A stretch of 64,000 nucleotides of DNA, taken from Dactylonectria macrodidyma (Eukaryota > Ascomycota > Sordariomycetes > Hypocreales > Nectriaceae). Below the pieces are notes generated by a model. That model did not search any database. It saw only the letters and a list, made by a program, of their open reading frames with translations, and was not told where the DNA came from. The stretch covers positions 372,001 to 436,000 of the forward strand of contig JAGMUV010000026.1 in NCBI GenBank assembly GCA_020744425.1, given 5' to 3'. This document shows positions 33,926 to 45,295 of this stretch, piece by piece. How positions within the stretch are numbered: position 1 is the stretch's first letter; every line of letters begins with the position of its first letter. The position numbers were made by a program, and so were the translations under genes.

Positions 33926-36900
33926 CCAAGCCTGCGCGAGACCCTTGCGAGCGGAGTGGACGACATGTGTTGCGCGACGTGGACCCTTTTCAACATCTGG
34001 TGTTGGACAATCTACCAACTGTACCAAGAGGAGTCGAACGACCAACTCTTCCTCGTCATTGATAGCCTTGAACAAGCAAATCCCGCGCAGGCCAATGAGT
34101 TACTTGCTTACATGGAAAACATCGTCGACACTAAGCAAAAGATCAAGGTTGTTTTCACCGGCAACGACTCCGAGCTATTGTCTATGTGGAGCAAGTATCG
34201 TGTCAACAAGCATTTTGCTACTATTTCTATCGATCCAAGTGCTGCCCGGAGTGGGATGCAGAAGTTGCTTGACTCTAGATTCGAGTCGCTTCCTCGATTG
34301 TCCAGATTTAGTGACCATGTGAAGGCAGAAGTTGCCAAAGTGATGACAGACGGGAAATATGGCGAGTGCCAATTCCAAGAAAACTCAAAGGACGAATGGC
34401 TGACCGTAGTCAGGGCTTCAATACGCCGACAGGATTTTGCAATACCTTGATTCCAAGGGCCTTGAGCGTCCAGCCATGAGAGCTCTCGGCGAACTTCCAG
34501 AAGACCTGCCTAGCTTCTACAACAATGTGCTAGCTACGTGCTCCGAGAACTTGAAAGAGCAAGAACGGCCGTCGCTGAAGCTCATATTCGCGTGGATAGC
34601 TTTGGCAGAGCGCCCACTCACCCTCGAGGAGGTGTACAGCTTACTAAAGTTGAAGCTCGGAAAGTTGATTGATCTCGAGGCGGAAATAGCAGGAAGATGT
34701 TCAAGGTATGAGACTGGATTTCGAGAATTCATTCTCCTGATTTGAACTGACTTCGATATCCAGTATCTTGGATATGTCCAGCACTCTCATCTGGGAGGAG
34801 CGCATACAAAAGAAGCAAAAAAAAGAAGTCGTGAAGAAGGACTTGAACATAGAGGGCTCGACCGACGACGGAGCTGACAAGGTTAAGTATCGCGACAAGT
34901 TCCAACCGGATAGCTCACTTCTCGTTCATTTCCAGGAGAACACACTTCATGAATACATGCGCTCAGGGGAGGTCCCCAATAACACTCTGCAGTCGTCACC
35001 TCTCCTTTCCCATGTCGATATCTTCACCACTTGCACAGAGGTGCTCTGCAGCTCTGAAGAACCGGGAGCACTGGAGAACGCTGATTCAAGGCGAACACTA
35101 CAGAAGTACGCGGCGAATTACTGGATGGCTCATTTCAAAGGCATTATCGATATTGCCACGTCTGACAAGGATTATACAATTTCTGCCCCAGATGAGGTTG
35201 TCATCCGAGTAGTCGAATGCTTCAGTCACATCTGTTCAAACCAAAATGATGTTGTGAAGGTAAGTTAGAACGTGTAAACGGTGGGAATTGGCGGTCTGAT
35301 CAAATTAACTGTATCCAGAAACTGTTACAGCATGATGCAGGAACCTGCTACGATGACTTCTGTGGAGGACTGCCTTACTTTATCAAACTCTGGGCACAAA
35401 AGGCCCTTGAATGCTCGCAAAATCTGTTGCCGGAAGAGGTGAGGCTTTGGGCGCAGAGAGCGGCAGAAAATCCAGCCGAAGTTTTACAGCCCCTTGCGCG
35501 CAACCATGTAATTCACTGGTTTACCGAAATACACGAAGACACCGCTTCGCGGGCTTTCAAACTCGCATGGAAAGCTTTTGCTACCGTATGTCTCTAGGCT
35601 CACAACACTGAATATCAACTTACGCTTCTAGCAGCGCGAGATTGAAGTAGGTCATCCTCCGCCTGAGGAAGAAGGCCAAGAAGACCCAGGGTACTGGTTC
35701 TACAAGGAAAATGAAGCCGAAGCCAACGAGGCGCGAGGCGGAGAAGAGGATGATGACGACACTTCCGAAGAGGAAGAGCCAAATGCCTACGAACAAATCG
35801 CGCAACTAGTTCCTGCTTTCCAAGACGTCGAAGTCGGGCCGTCTGGCCACAGAGCCATTGGCTTGGCGCTCCTTTCTGACTGGCCAGTTGACGCTCTAGA
35901 TTCCTTCAACGAGAGCCTGGAAATTTGTGAAACCGATATCGACAAATTTGCCACGCTTATTACGAGGGCCAAATTCCTCCACGACTTTACAGATGAAGAC
36001 GAAGATGCTTATGATGGGGTATGCAAGGCACTCGCACTCGACCGCTCCGGCCTGGACAAAAAGTATGATGATCTGCTTCACACCGCGCTTAGTGTACGGG
36101 CTACCTACGAGGCCAATCACAACATGCTCGAAGCCGCCGGCAAGTCGTTGGAGGATGCCATGACAGTGTACTCAGGAGATCGGGGAAAGACGGCCCGAGA
36201 TTTCAGCATGCTGCTTCGCACTCTTGACAAGCTCGGCCGACACGAGGATATCCTCGCCGGCATTGTGACATGGGGTCCGATACGACTCGCCGTGACTTCT
36301 GAGGACTGGGATGAGGTGAACTGGTGGTACCAGAAAGCGGCCAAGCAGACGGGACAGGAGCAGGTCATGATGACGACGTACGAACTCTTGGTCCAGGAAC
36401 TTGCACCCTTGGAGTGGGCGTCACCAACACGGTACCAGTATGCGCTTGGCTGTCGCCGCAGCATGGGCGATATGGCCAAGGCCAAGAGCTTGCTGTATGA
36501 GATCCTGGACGCAGACAATTGCATCGATCCGGCCACAGACGCCGTCTCCGAGGAAATTCCTTACCTCGCGCGCCGCGAGCTCGCCGAAATCATCTACGAA
36601 GAATTTCTCCAAGCGACGAGCTCCGCACAAATGTGCGCCTCACTTTCCGAAATCGAATGCCTCGCGACTCGGAAACTCGGAAACGCCCATCTCATGGGCG
36701 ACACAGAGTCTAATTATCTGAAGAGGCCTGAAGCCACGATCCTCGCGCGAATGTACCGTCGCTTCGGGCCACTGGACAAGTTCGAAGAGACGTTGACGGA
36801 GGCATTCAACAATTGCGTGGCGAGCCTCAACGACGAGAACCCTTGGAACGATTTAGATACCTTGCGTGAGCTATGCAATGTGCTCGCTTGTCTCCCGGGC

Positions 36901-37656
36901 CTGCAGCGCGAAGCGGCGATTGCACTGAGCGCACAGTTCTATCATCTAGACAAGGAGCTAGTGATGAAGAACCTGGATCTCATGGCGAGGTGTAATCGCA
37001 ACTATGAGAGGAATGATTTAACGTTTGGCAGCGATGGAGAGTGGGAGGACACTGACGATGATGACGAAGCGCAAGACAAAGACGAAGATGAAGACGACCA
37101 TGCTACCGATGCCAATCTTAAACATCTCGACAAAGTGTCCACAGTGCGACGGAAGAAGTGCTGGATCCACCCTATGATCGAGTTCGATGACAACGACCAG
37201 TTTGACACCACCGGCCACCGCGGCGTCCGCTGCGGTGGCTATTGCCTCGATAATCCTGGCTATATCACGAGCTGGAATCAGACGGCAATGTATCACTGTG
37301 TCGTTTGTGCGAACTGTGATTGGTGTGAGACGTGCTATCTGAAGCGCGTCTCCAACTGTGGCAATTCCGGCGGGGAAAAATGGCGAGCGTATTGTGGTAC
37401 CGGGCATGAATTTATTCGCGGACCGGCGGAGGGGTGGATGGGAATTAAAGATGGCAAGATTGAAATGAAGTACGAAGAGCCAGAAGAGTTTCGGGAGTGG
37501 TTGGGACGCTTACAGAGGGAGAAATGGCCGAGGGCTTGGGAAGAGTTTTGGAAGGGATAATGTGTTGAGCAGTATGATTTTATTGGCCAAGCCGGAAATT
37601 CAACATCCAGGCAGGCAGTCCATAAGGATAAGAGACGTAATTAACTCTCATTTCCC

Positions 37657-38964
37657 TCAGACGACAACCAGGAACCAATCAAGCAATGCACCTTTGCCAT
37701 TTAATTCAGAGCGATCCGAATGAGAATCACATAAACACACTAGAGTATACGTGGCTTCGTCGTTACTAGCTATAGAGGGAGGGAATCTAGAGCTAGCCTT
37801 CATACGAGTCACCTTGCTGCCTGTACGTTTTGGCTTCTTTGGTAAGCCTTGGTCAAAGTCATCTGGCGCCTGACTTTGCGATCGGCCCCTCTTTGGGGGC
37901 TGCGACGAAGGGGTTGGCGTACGATAAAATAGTTGCTCATCGTCGTCCTCCAAGAGATCAGATGCCTTGTCGAGCTGGGATGTAGACTCAAATGCCGCAA
38001 CATCAATAGAGTCAAATCTCTCTTCTTTCACTAGTATCTCATCCGTACGAGCGCTAGGTGGTGGGGATGAGTCAAAGCTCGCTGGGTCAATTTGAAGGGC
38101 CTCTTGCTTGATCTTAGTTGACCTGGCCTTCGATGATGTAGTCTTCTTAGGCCTCTTTTTTCATCCGTACGAGCCTGACTGATCTCATCCTGGAAGGCAA
38201 AATAGACAACAATACGGCCGTCTTGGATCTCCCATGTGATACCATAACCAGACTCTTCATCTGGCTTCTGGAAGAGGTCTGTAATCGTACGACCTTGACC
38301 GGCTTTTGGCATCGGTAGAAAGTGTATTCCGTTTTCTTTTGACCAAGACTTGCCAATCTTCCATTGAGGGTCCCTCGCAAAGTAGTCCTCGTAGTTTGGC
38401 CGTACGTATGAGTTTACCCATTGTTCTTCGGTTATCGCGTCGAATGTCTCGATTCTGTGGAACGGCAAGGGGTCGAGGTCAACTGTGCCTAGAATATCAG
38501 GTTAGCGATCAGTTGCTAATGAGATTATCGTACGCACCTAGCTTCTCTGTCTTCCGAGGGATAAAGAAAGTGCTCCTTCGCTCCCCAATGATCAAGAGAG
38601 TGATAAGTCGGATAGGAAGGCCAAGTGGGTGTGAGTATGGATCAAGGTCTTTGGCAGGGCGAGATTCTCTGAGGGCTGGTGTCGCGGCTGCTTTAAAGCG
38701 GGTTTGGAGGTTGCTCGTATGATCTCGCTGACGTCGTGGTGGCGGTTGGGAAGATGATGATGAAGATGGGAGAAAAGGGCCGTAAATCTGGGATCGAGAA
38801 GTCCTACAAGATGAAGTCTTGTCATCAGAGGCATCAACTTCAATCGGCTGTGGCCATTGCTGGCCACAGTAGCCACAAAAGCCACTAGCTGGAGACTCCC
38901 TTTGGATCTCATCGTGAAGACGATATTCCTTTGGGCATCGCTTAGCAGCAACATGCGATACCAT
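37657..38964 (-). pseudogene. Hypothetical protein gene with 1-bp frameshift
   Basis: Not recognised. Exon 1 (38538-38964, MVSHVAAKRCPKEY) contains a short FCGYCGQQWP cysteine motif and a Ser/Pro-rich part. A 49-bp intron (38489-38537, GTGCGT..TCTAG) joins KLG to TVDLDPLPFHRIE. Exon 2 carries a conserved-looking block (WVNSYVRPNYEDYF, FLPMPKAGQGRTITDLFQ, YGITWEIQDGRIVVYFAF) and a long acidic/basic disordered tail with PPKRGRSQSQ and PKKPKRTG, possibly nuclear. The frame slips in a run of six T at 38156-38161 (plus strand): one base more would link DEK to KRPKKTTSSK, and the total is one short of a multiple of three. The slip could also be an assembly error. It sits just beyond the NLR-like gene, tail to tail. 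Confidence 0.6.
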
Positions 38965-39092
38965 CGTACGCGTAAACGGGAAAACGATCATAGGAAAAGA
39001 GAAGAAAGAAAATAAGGGATGAAGGTAAGAAATTGCAAGAGAAAAGATTTTTAAGCAAAGCAAATAAACAAAGCAATTATGCCATACGCATT

Positions 39093-39344
39093 TCAAGGTG
39101 CGGAGACGATAAGGCCGAGATCCACTATAGCTGTGAGAAGTTCTCGGTGGTACTGCTCTCCGCATTGTTGGGCTTTATTTAGGAACTGGTCGAAATCCGT
39201 CCTTATGTCGAGAACTTTGGAAAGTCTGCCAATGAGTCCATTGTCACAGAGCGTTTCAGTATCATGCTTGTATAAGAACGACTGGGGGCTTCCTTGAAGG
39301 AGAAGGATTGATCGGAGAATACAGGCGAGGTCGGTTGGATCCAT
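39093..39344 (-). CDS. Small hypothetical protein, 83 aa
   Basis: Not recognised. An ATG-started frame (MDPTDLACILRS) with balanced, globular-looking composition: LLLQGSPQSFLYKHD, GLIGRLSKVLDIRTDFDQFL and an ending HRELLTAIVDLGLIVSAP. It lies 128 bp upstream of, and in the same direction as, the frameshifted hypothetical gene at 37.7-39.0 kb; it may be an independent small gene or a first part of the same transcription unit. The open frame extends upstream to 39464 without an ATG. Low certainty that it is a real gene. Confidence 0.35.
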   Translation of the reverse strand: MDPTDLACILRSILLLQGSPQSFLYKHDTETLCDNGLIGRLSKVLDIRTDFDQFLNKAQQCGEQYHRELLTAIVDLGLIVSAP

Positions 39345-42300
39345 AAAAACCCTAACCCTGGTGCCGCGCGGGCAAGCCAAGCTGCTCCACCCAAGTGGCC
39401 GAGTTTTCTGAGTTTTTACGGCGATTTGCGACCACCCAATCCGTTCGCCCCAATAGGCTTCCACTTTTCTCTCTCTCCGTTCGCTGGAAAAACAGTCTAT
39501 TTTGGTCGTTCGTAGCCATGACCTTGATACCGTATATTTACCTCTGAGATTGGGGCTGACTGATTTTGATCTCTTCGCCTTACGTCTTGTATCTATTGGA
39601 CCTTTAATTGGCCATGATCGCTCACAATGACATATGCTACATTTTGGCTACTTTTGGGTCTTTGTGGGCCATCCATCGATTTCTGCTCCGGCTTGGCCAC
39701 ATTCACACTGTCGCACTTCCGGGAATGCTGCCGCGGCTTGGCACAGCGAAGTCTGAAGACTCGCCCGTCGATTGGCGTTTGTTGGCTGCGTGGGGTCTCC
39801 ACGGCTCAGCGGGATGTAGCCCCGCATCTCTTCCTTTCATGAAATGTTCTGTCGCTCCATTTCTGCCCTCCCGCCGCGAACGAAGCTGACACGCGCGTTC
39901 CAGCTCAAACGGCAACTCAGCACCCCGCTCCTCATACAGAAACTAGCATCATTACTCCCCAACATCGGGTACAACTGATGCGCTGAGGAGCCCGGCCCAG
40001 GACGTGTGAGGTGCCAATCGTCTACGGGACAAGCTTCAGGGCCTGGTGTCAGTCAGGGGGTTATCAAACCCTAGAATTATTCCACAACGATATTCTCCAC
40101 ATTCGCGGCTCACAGCCAAGCGGTTCAGCCACAGCAGATCGAGTCTCGACGACGGAAGGCGCTACTTCCGTACGGGCTCGAGGATGTCGGTCTGGAAGAG
40201 TCAAATGAGGAGATGGCAGCCGCGATTGGGCGGTACGTCGCGTCGCAAGACGTGTTCAAGCGAATGAAAGCGATGGATCATTTCTGGATCCTGGTGACAC
40301 ATGGAGAGGAACATCGCTCCAGGGTCACAAAGACGGCAACAGAAGGGACACATGAGGCGGCGATCGGTGGGCCATGTCAAGGCCAAATACCGGTAGTGCA
40401 CCGAAGGGACATGCTGCCAGAACGGGACGAATTCGACTGGACCACCCAACTTGAGTGGACCAGTTAGGTGCCTTCCCTGACCCCCACACCCTTCGCCAGC
40501 ACCGTCATATCACGAAACGTGGCACAGAGCGGGCATGGCGCGTGCTGTCCTGCCTGTCGCCCCAAGGCGTTGCTTAGGGAGTGCCAGAGTGGGCTGTGAG
40601 CACCCTGTCTGGCACACGTAAGGCCCATTTTGCGCAGCGCCCGAGGAAAGGCCACCTGCAGACAATCCGATCGATCGGGCGAGAAGCTGTAAAGCAGGTG
40701 GCGTACACCTGAGTGGGTGACATGAAATCGAACATTACATATTCCGTTGCGGATGCTTTCTCTACTACAGACACAGGCGGCGAGGGCCTTCAACAGTACT
40801 ACCGTAGTACCTGGTGACAACCACAACCCGGATCCCGGCTTGTAGTTTGCATGGGGCAGTTTAGCGGACCTCCATAAGCGCAGATCTTGTAGAGGGCAAC
40901 CCGCGGGAAACGATCGGCAGAGCTCAGCTCTGGGAGACAAACTCGGTCGGCCATGATCGTCGTACCTGGCTTTGCTGATATCGGTCTTCCAGCTTGCTCG
41001 GGCATCTCAACGTGAGGCCGTCACCACGGGTACCCACGTCCACACCAATGACACCTTGACACTGGCCATCCGCCGACACTTCAATCCAAGCAAGACTATC
41101 TTACACAGCCTGAACCAGGAAGCAACGACGAGGTGATCTATCAGCATCATGACGCGAAGGCATGCAGACCGCCATACGCATCCATGGTATGGTATTGCTC
41201 TCACACTGGTAGAAGCTCTCAGGCCTTGGCTTCGGCACGGAACGGGAGAACCAGGGACCCTGATAGGATGATCTACGTTATCTTCTCTCTGGGGAAAGAG
41301 AAAACTGCGTCGATCCATTGCCGTTTTTGGGTTTGATGGAAACCCTTGTCTAAGACCCCCGTGACGGCTTTGACCGGCTGCAGCCACAACAGCCCCGTCG
41401 CAGCGGTCGAATCTTACGAGCAGGGCGGACATGAGCACAGGCTACGCAGGTGCCTAATTGCAGGCCGCTAATCAAGTCGTGGCGGGGACCCATGGGTATC
41501 GGACCTTGCGTTGCGCTTGATCGTCGGGCGGGTGTGGGGGTAGGCGACCCCGAGGGCGGGGAAGCGTTTGTTTAGCCCGGCGGGTCACTGGCTGGTGCGG
41601 GAGGGGTAAGGCGCAAGCGTCTTGAAGGAAGACGTATGTAGTAAGAAATCGTGGTGGGTCAGTGAGGGGAGAAACTGTCGACTTAGCCGCAATTATTGGG
41701 AATAATCGCCGTGGTATCTTGCATCGGCTGAGAGGTGACACGAAAGGTTGCAGCAGTGGGTGTGTCGGTTTGCCCCGCACACCCCTGTCAGTATTAAGTC
41801 GTCGCAGGCAGGCCGGCCCGCCCCGTGCAGATCGCTGAGAGCCGACTGCCTAGATGATCTGCGTTATCTATTCGCCCTCAGGAAAAAAACTCGCTGCTGC
41901 ATTGCAGATGTTGGTTGTGGCCGAGCTTGCTGTCTTGCCTCACACAATACGAAGACCTATGAGTTGCTTGTCTACCGGCAGCATCCACGGCGGATAAAAC
42001 CGGCAAAATGCGGTATTTTCTCAACCAACGTTGCCGGAAATACAGAGACACATTGCTGCCTGATGGTCAAACCTGCAGCAACACCAAGTCATGCACTTTG
42101 CCGTCCGAACTGCGCTTTGCTTTGGTCGAGCTGAGGTGGCTTACTAGGGGATTTCGGGGGCGCGTGATCGGCCGTGCTACGTTTGAGGGGGGCCCGAGCG
42201 GTGGTCGGTGATCAAGTGGATCACAAGTAATGAGGCCAGAGGGCAAGTGGGGCTCAGATCGCAACAGCGTGTCGGACCATTCAGCACGACCTCGCTTGGC

Positions 42301-42445
42301 CACGCATAAAAGTGCAGCCGACACCGAAAGGCAAAATTGAATATGTCTCATTACATTTGTCCACTCAATTGTCGGTGAGTGCTCATCCTGCAACTGTTGT
42401 CAAGGACTGATCGCTGTCGTCTTCCTAGTTCTTTTTCTCACGAAG
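39345..42445. other. 3.1 kb with no recognisable feature
   Basis: Moderate-to-high GC sequence with only short overlapping frames on both strands. The most protein-like is the plus frame ending at 40467 (open from about 40143; GLEDVGLEESNEEMAAAIG then FKRMKAMDHFWIL), which I cannot assign; it may be a relic exon. No terminal repeats, tandem arrays or known domains were found. The last 100 bp lead into the BTB-like gene (CT-rich before 42446). Confidence 0.4.
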
Positions 42446-43695
42446 ATGCCAACCAAGTACATCGAGGTTGCTCCTCAAGGAGATACTCTTATCATCCTTC
42501 CAGAACAAAATGAGCGCCATGACTGTGAACGCACTACCCTGTTTTCATCCGTGGCCCCAAAAGGTATTACAATATTCACCAACAAAACAAGCCGTGCTGC
42601 AACAGTGCAGATTGGTAATTTGTTGTGTACAAGACTCATTCGGTTGCGGAAAAGATAAAACCTCAGACTCGCCATCTAAAATACATCTAAGGGTGTCCAA
42701 AAGTCACCTCTCGCTCGCATCGCGCCGCGCACGTGCCATGTTTGAGGGTGGGTTCAAAGAATCCATACCTGATGAAACCGACGGCCTCTATCACTGGGAC
42801 TTTGAGCAGATATTCGATCCAGCTGCCTTTGAGATGGTGGTCAAAATAATTCACGGGAAGACCCGTGACCTTCCCGAAACAGTTTCCACAGAGATGCTAG
42901 CTGGAATTTCTGCAGTGGTGGATGATTTGCAATGTCATGATGCTATGTGGTTCATCGGTCGGCAGTGGCTTCGCCAATTGGAGAGTCCAGCTCCACTTTT
43001 GGTTGGTGAAGCTATTGCTAGGTGGGTTTTGATCTCCTCCGTGTTCCAAAACCTAGAAATGTTTCAACGTTCCACGAAGGCCGCAATCCAATGTGGCTCC
43101 GCCGCCTCCATGCTTACTTATGACCTTCCTATATACCCGGACATCGTTGGTACGATCCGAACGTATCTTTTGAGGAAAATAGCTAATTGGAATAGACCAG
43201 GTTGATAGCCGAAGACAAAGCATCCTGAAAAAGCTAATCGATGGTTTATTCAAGCTGAGAGATAAATTGCTCAATGATAAGATAGGTTGCGATCCTGGGT
43301 GTAGATCTGTACTTCTAGGTGCACTAATCCAGGCCATGGACGCAAATTCTCTATACTCGCCGCGACCATCGAAGCCATTTGCTGGTATCCATCTCTCTTG
43401 GATCATCGGACAGTTACGGATGGCTCAGTCAACAAGCTATTTCTGTCCTGCAGAAAACATCCTCGACCAACACCATTCTGGATGTTGGAAACTTGAGCGT
43501 TATCCCGTTGTCGATCGGTCTTTGGACCAAGAATCGAAAGTTCAAATCATGTTTGGAGGTCAGAAGATAGACGAAAAGGTGCCACAACGGCTTGCATTGC
43601 ATCGTTGTTCACTGAAGAACCAACTCAAACCTCTCCTCGACGCCATAGAGGCTGAAATTAAGGGTTTGGAGCTTTCGAAATTTCCTCTCTCTTGA
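42446..43695 (+). CDS. BTB/POZ-like protein
   Basis: A 383-residue protein from three exons, 42446-42614, 42667-43162 and 43209-43695; introns of 52 bp (GTAATT..TCAG) and 46 bp (GTATCT, agctaat, ATAG) were chosen because only they keep the frame, and the sum is a multiple of three. VSKSHLSLASRRARAMFEGGFKES followed by an acidic stretch and FEMVVKIIHGKTRDLPETVSTEML is the pattern of fungal BTB/POZ-like proteins, where a first segment (here HLSLAS) precedes the ligand-binding-like helix. Such proteins often recruit partners such as cullin-3 or transcription factors, but the function of this fungal group is unknown. It lies between an empty 3-kb stretch and a tandem-repeat array. No defect seen. 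Confidence 0.7.
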
Positions 43696-44020
43696 GTTTT
43701 CTCATGTTAGCTCCTCAGGCATAGTCAGAGTTTTGGCCACGGGATGGATATACGCAGAGTCAGACATCTATCAAATCTATCGAATGTGACTCCCGAAGAT
43801 TCGAATTGAATCGAATGTACCTCCCGTAGATTCGAATTGAATCGAATGCACCTGCCGCAGACTCGAATCGAATCGAATGCGTCTCCCAGAGATTCGATAT
43901 ATATCGAATGCCAAGACTCGATCGAATTCGATTCGAATTCGATCGAACACATGACAACATGACAAATCCCGCGAAGTAGGAAATGTCGGACATCGTGAGA
44001 CATCGCGTGACATCGTGTGA
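43696..44020. other. Repeat-rich intergenic region
   Basis: Holds a 31-bp tandem array (43783-43906), then palindromic gatcgaattcgattcgaattcgatc near 43919-43945, then four short gacatcgtga-like repeats at about 43990-44030 that run into the left end of the next element. No coding capacity. Confidence 0.7.
43783..43906 (+). repeat. 31-bp tandem repeat, four copies
   Basis: Units start at 43783, 43814, 43845 and 43876. Consensus core: aatg, seven variable bases, cccg/ccag, then agattcgaattgaatcg. The gattcgaattgaatcg half is palindromic, so each unit can pair with itself or a neighbour. A fifth, degraded unit follows. Confidence 0.9.
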
Positions 44021-45295
44021 CAGTGTGTCCAATAGTCAGGTAACGGGAAAAATGGAGGTTGTAACGTACCTAACGGTTGGATTTCCAACTTTGTAACGTC
44101 CCTAACGGTTGAAAATAAGCCGTTAACGGCTTGTCAAACGTTAAATAACTGGTAACGGTTGGAATTTCCTAAATAGGTAACCTATGATAGAAACTCGTTA
44201 GTGCTGAAGGGGATTTACACCAAATTAAGCTTTGCAAGCAGTATATTCCCATGTTTCATTCAGGTTTTATCTTTCTCTCAACTTCTGATAAAGAACAATG
44301 TCCAATCTATAAAAAAAATCCGCCTATCGAGCCTCAGTATGCAAAGCGCCGCTATCAAGCTCCCACAGGTATAACTCTGCCGGTCTAGCCTCTGCTAGCA
44401 CAGTATCAGTCATACTGCCGTCACTGTGAGCACTAATCCAGCTAGCCCATTCTCACAAGTTAAGGGGCGCAACGTAGGATGTGGCCAGAAGACATTAAAT
44501 TGAGCTACTTCTTCTATCTAAGAGAGCAACGAAGGTCGGTCTCTTATACCTATGTTCAATCTGACGATATCATAGGCAGCAGGCTGCTGCCTGATACTAG
44601 TTGCGGTCATTCACGATGATCGTGATCCTTGCCTCATTTCTATCCTCATTCTAACAAAGAGACGCCGTCTCTGGGCTAGGATCTGAATAGGAAAAACTCG
44701 GTCTTTACATCGAGTTGAGGTCTACTAATAGGTATCTGGGAGGGTTTTAGAAAACCCCCTCTAAATCCAACTGTTAACTAGTTAACTGACAACCTTATAA
44801 CGTCCCTAACGGTTGAAATGAGGAACTTATTCAGCCGAAGGCTGACTCTACATCAGTTCTTAAGTTTTCCCGAATAATGAGGGTGCCTTCCGTTAGGAAG
44901 GTCTTTCTTATTCGCGCCCGACCCTTCACACCCCCGTCCCTGGCCTCTGATTGGTTGCAAAGTTATCTACCTTCTGATTGGCTAATAAAATGTGGCTTCC
45001 TAACGGGAGGCCTTCCTAGCAAGCCGGCGTGGCGGCTGCTCCCCAGTTTGGTGCAGACAGGGATAAATAAGTTTCTCGGAATATGATTGGCCCAAATTTT
45101 GTATTACTGGTCGCTAAAGAAGGCTGGATTGGTTGGCGGCTCTAGAAAAGGTGGGTATCCGCCAGCCACCATGTGTCACTGCGTCTTTGTTTACTTCTTT
45201 GTTTACCATCGCCAAATTTGCCTGGCGATCTGTTCGTTTGCTTCGCCAAGCAACCTTTCTTCCATTATCGATCCCGATGCACCGTATGACTGAGG

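Larger units (their letters stand above)
30582..33934 (+). mobile_element. hAT-C element, intact, inside the NLR-like gene
   Basis: The ends cagggttggaaatcgatcg (left) and the inverse of caggcttggaaatcgatcg (right) differ at one base. An exact 8-bp duplication, cgcgagac, is present at 30574-30581 and 33935-33942. 3353 bp with a complete transposase gene and palindromic GATCGAT arrays at both ends. The near-identical ends, intact gene and unspoiled host exons suggest recent insertion (inference). Confidence 0.95.
29293..37560 (+). pseudogene. NLR-like STAND protein (Goodbye-NACHT-ZZ), disrupted by hAT-C
   Basis: A large signalling-type ATPase related to fungal NLRs, which act in non-self recognition and regulated cell death. 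Start MVVDVKPAG at 29293 (the frame opens earlier but without ATG). Residues about 10-130 resemble the fungal STAND N-terminal Goodbye domain. A NACHT-type NTPase follows with Walker A GEPGLGKTH (about 365) and Walker B LFLVIDSLEQ (about 465), then helical repeats, an acidic stretch, and a C-terminal ZZ-type zinc finger (about 1430-1500: CGGYC, CVVCANCDWCETC). hAT-C lies inside codon 430. Discounting it, exons 29293-30581/33943-34361, 34414-34705, 34764-35259, 35319-35585 and 35632-37560 give 1563 codons with no stop. The first intron (34362-34413) needs a GC donor. The insertion separates Walker A from Walker B, so no working NTPase is made. Confidence 0.87.

Noticed and set aside
40143..40467. 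Protein-like plus-strand frame (GLEDVGLEESNEEM..)
   Set aside because: Composition looks coding, but there is no start in a sensible context, no neighbouring exon and no family I can name; kept only as a note on the 39.3-42.4 kb stretch.
43783..43906. CRISPR-like array
   Set aside because: Head-to-tail 31-bp repeats without spacers in a fungal genome; a minisatellite or transposon subterminal array is the fitting reading.
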